NCBI RefSeq assembly: GCF_030268085.1 | Contig: NZ_BSDE01000003.1 | Location: 1-64,000, forward strand | Direction: 5' to 3' | DNA from: Geothrix limicola | GTDB taxonomy: Bacteria > Acidobacteriota > Holophagae > Holophagales > Holophagaceae | DNA length: 64,000 bases | Shown: positions 9,291-17,789 of the stretch, in pieces | Layout: each line of letters begins with the position of its first letter | How positions within the stretch are numbered: position 1 is the stretch's first letter | Translations under genes and position numbers: made by a program | The notes under the pieces: model-generated | Databases searched by the model: none | What the model was told of the DNA's origin: nothing | Seen by the model: the letters and a program-made list of their open reading frames with translations, nothing else

Positions 9291-9665
9291 CTAAATCCCC
9301 CGCACCACCTGAAACGCCCACACGGCGAGCAGGAGCACCCAGATGAACGTCCGCGCCTTTCGGGAATCCGGAAGCCGCGGATAGGGATCGCCCCGCCGGG
9401 CCCGCCGCAGGTCCCATAAGGAGAGGAGCGGGAGCAGAAAGGCGAGGCCCGCCGCTGCGGGATGCCAGTGGAAGGCGCCTCGCCAATCTCCTTGTCCCAG
9501 GGCCATGACACAGCGCGTCAGGCCGCAGGTCATGCAGGCCAATCCCGTGAAGTGCTTGAAAGCGCAGCCCGGAAGCAGGTCCGCCACCGGCCGAAGCCAG
9601 GTGGAAGCCCAGGCTCCCAGCCCGGCCAGCAGGGCCCCCAGGGCCAACCACGGCACCCGTCTCAT
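9291..9665 (-). CDS. DUF2752 membrane protein
   Basis: 124-residue protein with two or three membrane segments. The conserved pattern CAFKHFTGLACMTCGLTRC (about residues 34-52) followed by GDWRGAFHWHP matches DUF2752: cysteine, then TGxxCxxCGLTR, then Gd and NP/HP. The function is not known; the paired cysteines suggest a redox or metal role, which is inference. The start at 9665 was chosen because this ATG overlaps the upstream gene's TGA in an ATGA, and the longer frame above it is GC-rich shadow sequence. Confidence 0.85.
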   Translation of the reverse strand: MRRVPWLALGALLAGLGAWASTWLRPVADLLPGCAFKHFTGLACMTCGLTRCVMALGQGDWRGAFHWHPAAAGLAFLLPLLSLWDLRRARRGDPYPRLPDSRKARTFIWVLLLAVWAFQVVRGI

Positions 9666-10345
9666 ACGGCCAACCGGGCCACGAACAGGGTCAGCCCCAG
9701 CAGCCCCAGACCGCAGACACTCACCAGCACCGCATGGACCACCGTGGCCGCCAGGCCCCGCCAGGGCTCGCAATCGTGGCGCGCGGCCAGGGCGAAGCCC
9801 CGGAACACCCACAGGTAGGCGTCCAGCAACAGAAGCGGTAGCGCCAGCAGCGTGCCGAACACCGGGACGAAGCCCAGGAGCCCCAGCAGGGTGCCCAACG
9901 CGGCCACCCGCAGGGCCTGGGCCTCGGCGAGCAGACTCGTGCGGAACCCCCGTTTCCGTTTCAGCCCGCCCAGCAGCCACAGGCCGAGATGATCCCAGAC
10001 GGCGTGATGGAGCCAGGTGCCCAGCACGCCGAGGGGCACTGCCAACAGCAGCCAGGGCCAGATCCTCCCGAAGGCCGGCGCCGGCGGCAAGGAGGCCAGG
10101 GCCGCGCGCAGATCCGAAGGATCCACGCCGAACCTTTCGAAGAGACCTGTTGCGACGGCCCCACGCCGGAGCAGCTCATAGGCCTGGCCCATCCGCCAGG
10201 CCGTGCCCAGCGCGTTCAGCAGGGCCAGCGGCATCCAGACCCGCGCCATCTCCCAACAGGCGCGGGCCAGGCTCGGTGGAGCCGGGGCGAAGGCCTCGCC
10301 GGGCCGGAGCAGGGCCCGGCAGGACGCCGAGAAGGGGAACAGCAT
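9662..10345 (-). CDS. Polytopic membrane protein, Yip1-like
   Basis: 227 residues with about five or six hydrophobic helices, e.g. FGRIWPWLLLAVPLGVLG, ALGTLLGLLGFVPVFGTLLAL and AVLVSVCGLGLLGLTLFV. The topology and the N-terminal amphipathic region before the first span recall bacterial YIP1-domain proteins; I see no catalytic motif. The ATG at 10345 overlaps the upstream TGA by one base; a GTG one codon earlier is an alternative. It is the middle gene of a tightly coupled set of three. Confidence 0.75.
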   Translation of the reverse strand: MLFPFSASCRALLRPGEAFAPAPPSLARACWEMARVWMPLALLNALGTAWRMGQAYELLRRGAVATGLFERFGVDPSDLRAALASLPPAPAFGRIWPWLLLAVPLGVLGTWLHHAVWDHLGLWLLGGLKRKRGFRTSLLAEAQALRVAALGTLLGLLGFVPVFGTLLALPLLLLDAYLWVFRGFALAARHDCEPWRGLAATVVHAVLVSVCGLGLLGLTLFVARLAV

Positions 10346-11025
10346 CACTTCCCCAGGAAGAGGGCTTCGAATTCGCGCAGCGCCATCGGGTCGCCATCCC
10401 GCTTGAGGGGCCCGTAGAAGTCCCTGGGACTCAGCTCCGCGAATTCCCCGAAAGTCGCGACATTGCCGTTGATGTAGGCGATGAACTCATCCTGCCGCCC
10501 CTTGATGTAGCCGCGGAAGGGGCGCGACAGCGCGCCGAGCACCGCTGAATCCAGGGCCGTCCAGGTCTGCAGGTGGCTTTCGAAGCCGTTCTTGCCTTCC
10601 CAGTAGCGGTACGAGGTGAGCATCTTCGCTCCCACGGCGAAGGGCGTCTTCAGGCGGCCCTTCTCGGCCCGGCCCTCCACCAGGTACACGCGATGGCCCG
10701 GGCGCTTGTAGACCAAGCGCAACGTTCCGTGGAGGCCCCGGGTATCGTCGATGCTCCAGGCGCCATCCGGGTGGATGAAGGCGTAGAACCCCGGCACGAA
10801 CTGGCAGTTCCGCCACATGGCCGCACCCAGGACCGGGTGGTCGAAGAGCTTCTCCATGGTGGACATGCGCACGTGCTTGGGCTCGGTCCGCGTTTCGAAC
10901 ACGAAGTCGGCGCGATTCACGATGTCCATGGCCTCCACCTGGGCCGCGGGCGGCAGCTGGTCCAGGAAAGCCGGGGCCTGGGCCTGGAGGGTGCAAACCA
11001 GGAGGATCGGGAGCAGGGCGCGCAT
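10345..11025 (-). CDS. Secreted protein of unknown function
   Basis: 226 residues with a Sec signal peptide (RALLPILLVCTLQAQA). The mature part looks like a soluble periplasmic domain of mixed alpha/beta character, with HPDGAWSIDDTRG, RVYLVEGRAEKG and FESHLQTWTALDSA. I do not recognise the family. It begins a three-gene unit with overlapping stops and starts (this gene, the Yip1-like gene, the DUF2752 gene), which suggests a common envelope role. The start lies 55 bases from the first possible start of the divergent HEAT-repeat gene. Confidence 0.8.
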   Translation of the reverse strand: MRALLPILLVCTLQAQAPAFLDQLPPAAQVEAMDIVNRADFVFETRTEPKHVRMSTMEKLFDHPVLGAAMWRNCQFVPGFYAFIHPDGAWSIDDTRGLHGTLRLVYKRPGHRVYLVEGRAEKGRLKTPFAVGAKMLTSYRYWEGKNGFESHLQTWTALDSAVLGALSRPFRGYIKGRQDEFIAYINGNVATFGEFAELSPRDFYGPLKRDGDPMALREFEALFLGK

Positions 11026-11097
11026 GGAAAAACGCTAACACTTCCGAAGGAAAATGGTGGTTCTTGACCCGGGAAGCGGTTGGGCCGATGGAAGGGC

Positions 11098-13770
11098 ATG
11101 GCCGCCCTTCTCCGACACATCCCCGTCACCCCCCTGGACGAACTCCGGGCCTGGCTGAGCGACCATGTCGAAAGCGATGCCAGCGCCCAGCTCCGCCTCT
11201 ACCAGCTTCTCCAACAATTGCGCCAAATGGCCCTGCCCGAACTCGGAAGCCGCCTGACCAAGGCTTCGAACCCACCGGCCATGAAGCGCTTCATCCTGGG
11301 CCTCACGGCCAAATTCGATTGGCCGGAATGGGTGCCCTGGCTCCTTCAGGCCCTCCAGCAGGAGACGGACCTGGGCGTTTTCGACGAAGGCTGCGCGGCC
11401 CTGGGCCGCCTGGAGATCCGGTCGGCCCGGGAGGCCCTCCTCAAGCTGGCGGCCCAGCGCACCGACCCCGACCGCCAGCTGATCCTGCGGCGGGAACTGG
11501 GCGCCCAGGATTCCCAGCAGCCCCTGTCCTTTTTTCTCGGCCGCCTCCTGGAAGGCGAAGCGAACGCCCGCCTGGCGCACCAGGGCGCACGAGGTCTGGC
11601 CGCCGTGGCCGAGCCCAAGGACCTGCCCGCCCTCTGGGAGGCCTTGAACGGCGCCGATCCCCTGGCCTTCCGCCTGCTCCTGCGGGCCATCACCGAATTC
11701 CAGGGGGAGGCCGCTGGCCCCCTCCTGCTGGACCTGTTCCAGGAGACCCTGCAGACCCTGGAGGACCTGGAGGCCCTCGAAACCCTCACCCACCGCGTGC
11801 AGGTCGGAGCCCGGACCGCTGCCCGGTCAGAACTGGCCGGGGCCCTGGTGGCCCGCATGGGCACGCGCCAACCGGAAACGGTCGAAGCCCTGCAACAGGC
11901 CCTCGCGGCGGGCGAAGCCGGCAACCCGATCCCCTGCCTCGATCGGATCCGGGAACAGGCCAAGGGACCCTACGAGCTCTTCCTCACCGACGCGCTGGCC
12001 GTTCTGGTGGAAGGCAAGGTGGCCCGGTTCAGCGCCATGGTGACCGAGGCACAGGACCTCGCCACCAAGCAGCAGGTCATCCTGAGCGGCACGCTGAATC
12101 AGGTCTGCGAGGGTCTGATGCGCCAGGTGCTTCAGGCCCAGCTTCCGGTGGCCGCGGCCATGCCCGTGCTCCAGGAGGCTTTCGCCCGTTTCTCCCACAG
12201 CGAGGGCCTGGACTACACCTTCTGCCGCCTGGTGCCGGCCTCGGATGAATCCGCCCTCGTGCGCGTGCTCGGCGTCTCCGAGCCCAAGCGCCGCACCGCC
12301 TGCCTGGATGTGATCGGCGCCCGGGAGGAGGATGCCCTGGTCCCTTTCTTCCTGCTCGCCATGCAGGATCCCATCGTTGAGGTGGGACACCGGGCCATGC
12401 ACCACTTCGGGAAGCTGCCCTCCAGCTTTCCGGCGGTCATGGCCCTGTTCGAATCGGGCCATCCCGAGAAGGTCCGCACGGCCCTCCGCATCTTCGCGGT
12501 GAACGGTACCCAGGCCGCCGCGGAACCGCTGATGGCCTTCCTCAAGACGGATGTTCGCGACGACCTGCTTCTCGAAACGGTCGAGGCCCTGGGCGCCATC
12601 CGCTGCCCCAGCGCGGCGCCCGTGCTGCTCGACCTCCTGCATGACGGCAAACCCGCCCGCCTGCAGGAAGCCCTCGTGGAAGCCCTGGCCGAAATCGCCA
12701 CGCCAGAATCCGGCCTGGGTCTGCTGACCAAGTCGGCTCACCTCAAACTGCCCCTCGTCCTCATTCGGGCCCTGGAGGGCCTCCTTGCGGCCTTCCCCGG
12801 ATTCGAGAAACCCCTGCCCCAGGACACGCTGCCGGCCCTCGAACAGCTCATCACCCGCTGCTGCGACGAGCGGGAGGGCGAAGGCCAGCGCCTGCGGGCC
12901 ATCCTCGCCACCCAGCACCTCTACTGCTTCGACCAGGCCCTCTACACGCGGCTGAAGGACACCTTTTCCGATTTCCTCTTCGACCTCCGCACCAAGGGCG
13001 ACTGGGACCGCGACACCAATGACCGCGTGGCCGCAGTGGTCAAGGAACTCGGCCGCCGCAGCGCCAGCCTGAACCACATCGCGGGGCGCGAGGAGAAGGT
13101 CCGGAACATGATGCAGGGCCTGCCCGCGGCCGGGCCCGGGCGCGCCCCCGCCCTGCTGGCGCTTCGCGAGGCCCTGCAGGATCCCGAATTCATCATGCGG
13201 GCCGAACTGGCCCAGGAGCTGTCCGCCTTCGTGCTTCAGGAGATGGGCCGCACGGACCAGGACTGGCGCGAACTGGCCCGCCTCTGCGAGATCGGCGGCC
13301 TCACCCGCCAAATGGATCTCGTCGACCCGCTCAAGGACGTCTTCAACCGCGCCTCGGGCCTGGGCCTGCGCAGCGCCGCGAAGGAGTCCCTCCTCGCCCT
13401 GGGCCTGAGCGAAGCCGACATCTCGAGAAGGCCACCGATCCGCACCATCCTGCTTCTGGAGCCCAGCGCCTTCTTCCGCAAGCGCCTGCTGGCGGCCCTC
13501 GGACAGGGATGGGAGCTCCAGGAAGCGGGCCACCGCACCGAAGCCGAAGCCATCCTGGAGCAGCATCCCGTCGACCTCGTGATCTCGGAACAAACCGACG
13601 GCTCCGGGGATCTCCTGCCCTGGCTGAAGGCCCAGGTGGAGGCTCGGAAATGCCGCCAGATCCTTCTTTCCACGGCGGCCCGCGACGTCAGCCCCGGCGA
13701 GTCCTGGCTCATGGGCGTGCTCTACAAGCCCTATGCGCCCGAAGCGCTCCTCAAGGCCCTGGAGCCTTGA
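11098..13770 (+). CDS. HEAT-repeat protein with C-terminal pseudo-receiver domain
   Basis: About 890 residues, mostly helical repeats of 30-40 residues (for example FLKTDVRDDLLLETVEALG then APVLLDLLHDGKPARLQEALVEAL), typical of HEAT/PBS-lyase scaffolds that bind other proteins. The last 110 residues look like a response-regulator receiver: TILLLEPSAFFRKRLLAAL, PVDLVISEQTD, and LYKPYAPEALLKAL with the conserved lysine. The phospho-acceptor aspartate is replaced by glutamate (DLVISE) and the acidic pocket pair is EP instead of DD, so classical phosphorylation is unlikely. A TTG at 11080 is an alternative start. No signal peptide, so it is cytoplasmic. Confidence 0.85.
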   Translation: MAALLRHIPVTPLDELRAWLSDHVESDASAQLRLYQLLQQLRQMALPELGSRLTKASNPPAMKRFILGLTAKFDWPEWVPWLLQALQQETDLGVFDEGCAALGRLEIRSAREALLKLAAQRTDPDRQLILRRELGAQDSQQPLSFFLGRLLEGEANARLAHQGARGLAAVAEPKDLPALWEALNGADPLAFRLLLRAITEFQGEAAGPLLLDLFQETLQTLEDLEALETLTHRVQVGARTAARSELAGALVARMGTRQPETVEALQQALAAGEAGNPIPCLDRIREQAKGPYELFLTDALAVLVEGKVARFSAMVTEAQDLATKQQVILSGTLNQVCEGLMRQVLQAQLPVAAAMPVLQEAFARFSHSEGLDYTFCRLVPASDESALVRVLGVSEPKRRTACLDVIGAREEDALVPFFLLAMQDPIVEVGHRAMHHFGKLPSSFPAVMALFESGHPEKVRTALRIFAVNGTQAAAEPLMAFLKTDVRDDLLLETVEALGAIRCPSAAPVLLDLLHDGKPARLQEALVEALAEIATPESGLGLLTKSAHLKLPLVLIRALEGLLAAFPGFEKPLPQDTLPALEQLITRCCDEREGEGQRLRAILATQHLYCFDQALYTRLKDTFSDFLFDLRTKGDWDRDTNDRVAAVVKELGRRSASLNHIAGREEKVRNMMQGLPAAGPGRAPALLALREALQDPEFIMRAELAQELSAFVLQEMGRTDQDWRELARLCEIGGLTRQMDLVDPLKDVFNRASGLGLRSAAKESLLALGLSEADISRRPPIRTILLLEPSAFFRKRLLAALGQGWELQEAGHRTEAEAILEQHPVDLVISEQTDGSGDLLPWLKAQVEARKCRQILLSTAARDVSPGESWLMGVLYKPYAPEALLKALEP

Positions 13771-13814
13771 GCGAGTCCCAGGCGGATATGCTTTTTTTCT
13801 GACCCGAGGCCTCC

Positions 13815-15308
13815 ATGCTCGTCCTGTCCCCCTGGTTCCGACCCCCGGCTGCGCTGCTTTGCGCTTTGCCGGCCATGGCTCTGGCCCAGGCCCCGACCCA
13901 AGCATCGGCACAGGACGGGGATCTGGCCGACCGCCTCTATCACAGCGGGGAGCGGGCCTACGCCTCCAAGGCCTACAAGGAAGCCACGGACACCTGGGAG
14001 CAGCTGCTGCAGACCAGCCCCCGCAGCGAGTTCGCGCCCCTGGTCCTCCTCCGCCTCGCCCGCCACCAGGTGGAAGTCGAGCACAAACCCGAGGCGGCCA
14101 AGCCCTATCTGGACCGTCTTCGCAGCGAGTACATCAAGGCCCCCGAAGCCGCCGATGGGCTGCTTCTGCACGGCCAGCTCCTGGCCCAGGAGGCCCGCCG
14201 CCCCGCCGACCTGAAGGATGCGATGGCGGAGTTCAATCGCGTGCTCGACCTGTTCCCGGATGCTTCCGCCTGCGCCGAGGCCCGCCTCGAACTGGCCCGG
14301 GCCTGGCGGGACCAGGGCCAGTGGGGACGCGCCCTCCAGCAGGCCATCGACGCCTTCCGCCTCCATTCCGGATCGGCCGTGGCCCCCCGGGCCATGTTCG
14401 AAGCCGCCGAGATCCTCGACCAGATGGGCGACCTGCCGGGCTGTCTGCGGATGCTGCAGCGGGTGCGCTCCGAGGCGCCCCAGTCCCCCGAGGCCCAGGA
14501 AGCCGCCTGGCGCATGGCGGTACGCGTGAAGCACCGCCTGCAGAAGCCCCCCTTTCGCAATGAGGGCCCCTGGCCCGCGGGCCGGACCAAGTGGCTCAAG
14601 ACGCCGACCCTGCTCTCCCTGGCCCCGGACGGGGACCTGCTCGTCTTCCAGAACGACTTGGACCGCGCCTTCCGCCTGCACGCCGCTGAGGCCGGGCCCC
14701 TGGGACCTCCGGCGCCCGGCACGCGCGCCCTGCTCGCAAGCCCCAAAGGTGCCCTGTGGATGCTGACGAAGAACGGCCTGGTTCGCGAAGACGCCGCCGC
14801 CGTGCAGCCCCTGGGTGGCCTCGGCGCCATCTCGGGAGCGGCCTTGGACCGCTGGGGCAGCCTCTGGGTGGCGGATGCCAAGACCCCCGCGCTCACGGTG
14901 TTCGCAGCCGATGGGGGATCCCGGACCGTGGCCTCCCCGACGCTCAACGCCCTCGCCCCCCTGCCCAGCGGTGGTCTGGCGGTCGCCGCCGACGCGGACC
15001 GCAAGCTGCTCTTCCTGGACGCCGAGGGCCAGCCCCGGATCGTCGTGCCCTATGGCAAGGACCTGCCGGCCCCCTTTCGCACCGTGACCGCCCTGGCCGC
15101 GGATGGCGCCGGCCAGGTGGCCGCCCTCGTGGATGGCGGCGATTTTGGCGAAGGGGTCGTGATCTTCGGGCCCGATGGCGCCCTGCTTCGTCAGGCCACC
15201 TTCAAGGCCCTGGGCATCAGCGGACGCATCACCTCCCTGGCCCTGGACCGCTCCGGAGGATTGATCCTCTGCGACCGCCGCAACGACCTGCTGATCCGGT
15301 TGAACTAA
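13815..15308 (+). CDS. Secreted TPR and beta-propeller (NHL-like) protein
   Basis: 497 residues with a signal peptide ending near ALPAMALAQ. Residues about 45-240 form tetratricopeptide-like helices (ERAYASKAYKEATDTWEQLLQ; AEFNRVLDLFPDASACAEARLELARAW). Residues about 255-497 are repeated short strands with aspartates (LALDRWGSLWVADAK, LAVAADADRKLLFLD, LALDRSGGLILCDRR), the look of an NHL/SMP-30 type propeller. This is probably a periplasmic scaffold; no catalytic residues are evident. The PEGA gene starts one base after its stop, so the pair is one unit. A GAGG precedes the start. Confidence 0.82.
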   Translation: MLVLSPWFRPPAALLCALPAMALAQAPTQASAQDGDLADRLYHSGERAYASKAYKEATDTWEQLLQTSPRSEFAPLVLLRLARHQVEVEHKPEAAKPYLDRLRSEYIKAPEAADGLLLHGQLLAQEARRPADLKDAMAEFNRVLDLFPDASACAEARLELARAWRDQGQWGRALQQAIDAFRLHSGSAVAPRAMFEAAEILDQMGDLPGCLRMLQRVRSEAPQSPEAQEAAWRMAVRVKHRLQKPPFRNEGPWPAGRTKWLKTPTLLSLAPDGDLLVFQNDLDRAFRLHAAEAGPLGPPAPGTRALLASPKGALWMLTKNGLVREDAAAVQPLGGLGAISGAALDRWGSLWVADAKTPALTVFAADGGSRTVASPTLNALAPLPSGGLAVAADADRKLLFLDAEGQPRIVVPYGKDLPAPFRTVTALAADGAGQVAALVDGGDFGEGVVIFGPDGALLRQATFKALGISGRITSLALDRSGGLILCDRRNDLLIRLN

Positions 15309-15309
15309 A

Positions 15310-17337
15310 ATGAGATTTCGACATTTTCTGTCCATTTTTCTGCTCTGCGCCGCCCTTTGGGGCCAGGACGCCGCCCTCAAGGAAACCTTCCTTCAGGCCA
15401 AGGCCCTCTGGGCCACTCAGGGGGACCGGGAGGGCGCCACCGCCCGTTTCGACAGCGTGGTGGCCGCGCTGGCCCCCAAGGCCGCCGGACTCGAGCCCGA
15501 GTGGATCCAGGTGCTGTGCGAAAGCTACAACTGGCTCGCCGTGCTCGATGACCGCAGCGCCCAGAACAAGGCGCGTGCCCAGGTTCGCCTCCAGGCCCTC
15601 ATCGACCTCAATCCGGATTTCGACCTGGACCGCGCCCTAACCTCCCAGCGCCTGGCAGCCCAGTTCGACCGTATGAAGGGGGAGAAGTTCGCCCTGGTCA
15701 AACTGAGCTACGCGCCCGAAGGCGGTCGGCTCACCGTGGACGGCCGTGCCACCCCGGCCCTACCGCGGAAATACCTCCCTTTCGGAAATCACAAGCTGGT
15801 CTACGCGCGACCGGGACACGCCCCCGCCGAAGTCACGCTCGACTTCGCTCCGAAGGATGCGAAACCAGTGGATTTCAAGCTGACCCGGACCTCGTCCACC
15901 GTCACGCTGTACACACAGCCCAGCGATGTGGAAGTCTTCGTGGACGGCAAGAGCCTCGGGTACGCCATCGGCAAGGCCGGCCCCGAGGCTGCGCCCCTCG
16001 CCGTGCCCCTGGGACTGCGGCCTGAGGACCTCTCGGCGCCCTTCATCATTCCTGAACTCGCGCCGGGCAAGCACCGTCTGGAGCTTCGCGCTGGCTGCTA
16101 CCGGACCAAGGTGCTCGAATTGGGCGCGGAACTCGCGACCCCGGCTGCGGACCACACCCTGGAGCCGATCCGGATGGAACCCTCCCGGGGCCTGCTGAGC
16201 GTGAGTTCCGCCTGGCCCGGCGGCGAGCTGTTCCTTTCGGGCCGAAGCCAGGGGATGCTTCCTCTGACGAACCTCCAGGTCTGCTCGGGCCCCTACGACG
16301 TGATGGTGCGGTTCCCCGGCGGCGGCTTCTCGCAGCGCATCACCGTGGAGGACGGCAAGTCGCTCCGTTTGGAGGCCCGTCCGAAACCCCGCCTGGCCTT
16401 TTTGGGGCTCGAGGGAGGGGATTTCACCGGACGGGCCCGCTTCCAGGCCCTGCTGGAATCCCTGGGTGACCGGCTTCAGCAGCTGGCCTTCCTTCCCGCC
16501 CATGCCGGCGAACCTGCGGCCGAGGCCCTGGTGCGCCTGAAGGCCTCGCGGGACGCCGAACTGGTGCTCCTGGCTCGGCCGGTCCCCGACAAGGTGATCC
16601 ATCGCGTCGAACTCCTGGTGGCCACCCTCGACGGCGAGGAAGAACGTCTGGTCGTCAAACCCCTGGAACAGGATCCCCTCGAAGCCCTGGCGGCGCGCCT
16701 CAACGCCGTACCGACCCTCCACCGTCCGGGCCTCGGCCTCTCAGCCCTGGATATCCCGGGCGAACCCGGCCCCTGGGTGCTCGCCGCGACCGAGCCCGCC
16801 CTCAAGGCGGGTCTGGCGGTCGGCAGGCCCATCCTCCAGGTCCAGGAACGCTCCGTTTCCACCGTCGAGCAGCTTCAGCAGGCGGAAGGCTCAGCCAAGG
16901 GAGCGCTGAGTCTGGTCCAGGAAGGGGCGACCTCCACCCTGCCGCTGCAATCGGAGGCCCTGGAGATCCCCCTCGGAGCCACGAACCTGAGCTATCCCGC
17001 CCTGCTCGCCCACCTGCGCCTGTTGTCCGCCGGCGCCAAGGGTGATGAGGCGAACCTGATCAAACTCAACCTGGCCCTGGGCTTGATGCAGTTCCGAAAG
17101 TACGACAAGGCCATCGAACTGCTTCGCGATGCGCGGCTCAGCACCGTCCGCGGAGTCAGCCAGGGCACCATCGACTACCACATGGGCCTCTGCTTCCTGC
17201 ATCTGGGCAGTGCCTACCAATCCGAAGCCGGGCAGGCATTCCGGCAGTCCCTGAAGTATCCTCAGTCAACCCTTCTCGGTCCCGATGGCCCCCTGGTCGC
17301 CCCCCTGGCCAAGCAGGCGCTCGAAGACCTGAAGTGA
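15310..17337 (+). CDS. Secreted PEGA-domain protein with PDZ-like and TPR segments
   Basis: 675 residues with signal peptide (RHFLSIFLLCAALWG). After an N-terminal helical part it has about three PEGA-type beta modules: RLTVDGRATPALP (about 140), TLYTQPSDVEVFVDGKSLG (about 205) and SAWPGGELFLSGRSQG (about 300). A region around 500-555 (EPALKAGLAVGRPILQVQ) resembles a PDZ fold, and the C terminus has TPR-like helices (LALGLMQFRKYDKAIELLRDA). Such proteins usually act at the envelope as binding scaffolds. It is nearly fused to the preceding propeller gene and followed by a small membrane protein. Confidence 0.82.
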   Translation: MRFRHFLSIFLLCAALWGQDAALKETFLQAKALWATQGDREGATARFDSVVAALAPKAAGLEPEWIQVLCESYNWLAVLDDRSAQNKARAQVRLQALIDLNPDFDLDRALTSQRLAAQFDRMKGEKFALVKLSYAPEGGRLTVDGRATPALPRKYLPFGNHKLVYARPGHAPAEVTLDFAPKDAKPVDFKLTRTSSTVTLYTQPSDVEVFVDGKSLGYAIGKAGPEAAPLAVPLGLRPEDLSAPFIIPELAPGKHRLELRAGCYRTKVLELGAELATPAADHTLEPIRMEPSRGLLSVSSAWPGGELFLSGRSQGMLPLTNLQVCSGPYDVMVRFPGGGFSQRITVEDGKSLRLEARPKPRLAFLGLEGGDFTGRARFQALLESLGDRLQQLAFLPAHAGEPAAEALVRLKASRDAELVLLARPVPDKVIHRVELLVATLDGEEERLVVKPLEQDPLEALAARLNAVPTLHRPGLGLSALDIPGEPGPWVLAATEPALKAGLAVGRPILQVQERSVSTVEQLQQAEGSAKGALSLVQEGATSTLPLQSEALEIPLGATNLSYPALLAHLRLLSAGAKGDEANLIKLNLALGLMQFRKYDKAIELLRDARLSTVRGVSQGTIDYHMGLCFLHLGSAYQSEAGQAFRQSLKYPQSTLLGPDGPLVAPLAKQALEDLK

Positions 17338-17354
17338 GTCCGGAGGTACCATCC

Positions 17355-17747
17355 ATGCGGCAACGGCAGCGCGGTGAAGGCAAGATCGGGTGCATCATCT
17401 CCTTTCTCGTCCTGGGCGTCCTGGGTGCGGTGGCGTACAAGGCTGTCCCCGTCTACTACGGCAACAGCGAACTGGCTGACGCCTGTGACTTCATCGCCAG
17501 CGGTGCCGCGGGCAAGCCCGTCGAAACACTGGAACGAGAAGTGAAAGCCAAGGCCAAGGAATTGGAGGTCGATGAAGCCCTGACCGACAAAAACGCGATT
17601 CGAGTCACCAAGGTCGGCGCCGGAGAGGCTGGAACTTGTACGATCACTCTCCGCTACAAGCGGACCATCGATTTCTACGGCGTCTACCAGTGGACCCTGG
17701 TGACGGACAAGCGGCTCAGCAAACCCTTCTACGAAAACATACGCTAA
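17355..17747 (+). CDS. Small single-pass membrane protein, DUF4845-like
   Basis: 130 residues: a basic N terminus, one hydrophobic helix (KIGCIISFLVLGVLGAVAYK), and a small periplasmic domain beginning VPVYYGNSELADACDFI. The arrangement recalls DUF4845 proteins (pilin-like N helix, then PVYYxN), but the similarity is by eye. The ATG at 17355 was chosen because GGAGG lies 9 bases upstream; an in-frame GTG at 17334 overlaps the previous stop. It closes the propeller-PEGA unit. Confidence 0.75.
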   Translation: MRQRQRGEGKIGCIISFLVLGVLGAVAYKAVPVYYGNSELADACDFIASGAAGKPVETLEREVKAKAKELEVDEALTDKNAIRVTKVGAGEAGTCTITLRYKRTIDFYGVYQWTLVTDKRLSKPFYENIR

Positions 17748-17789
17748 TCCGCGCTTGCGGCCGGGCCTGCCTCACGGCACCCTGCCCAG

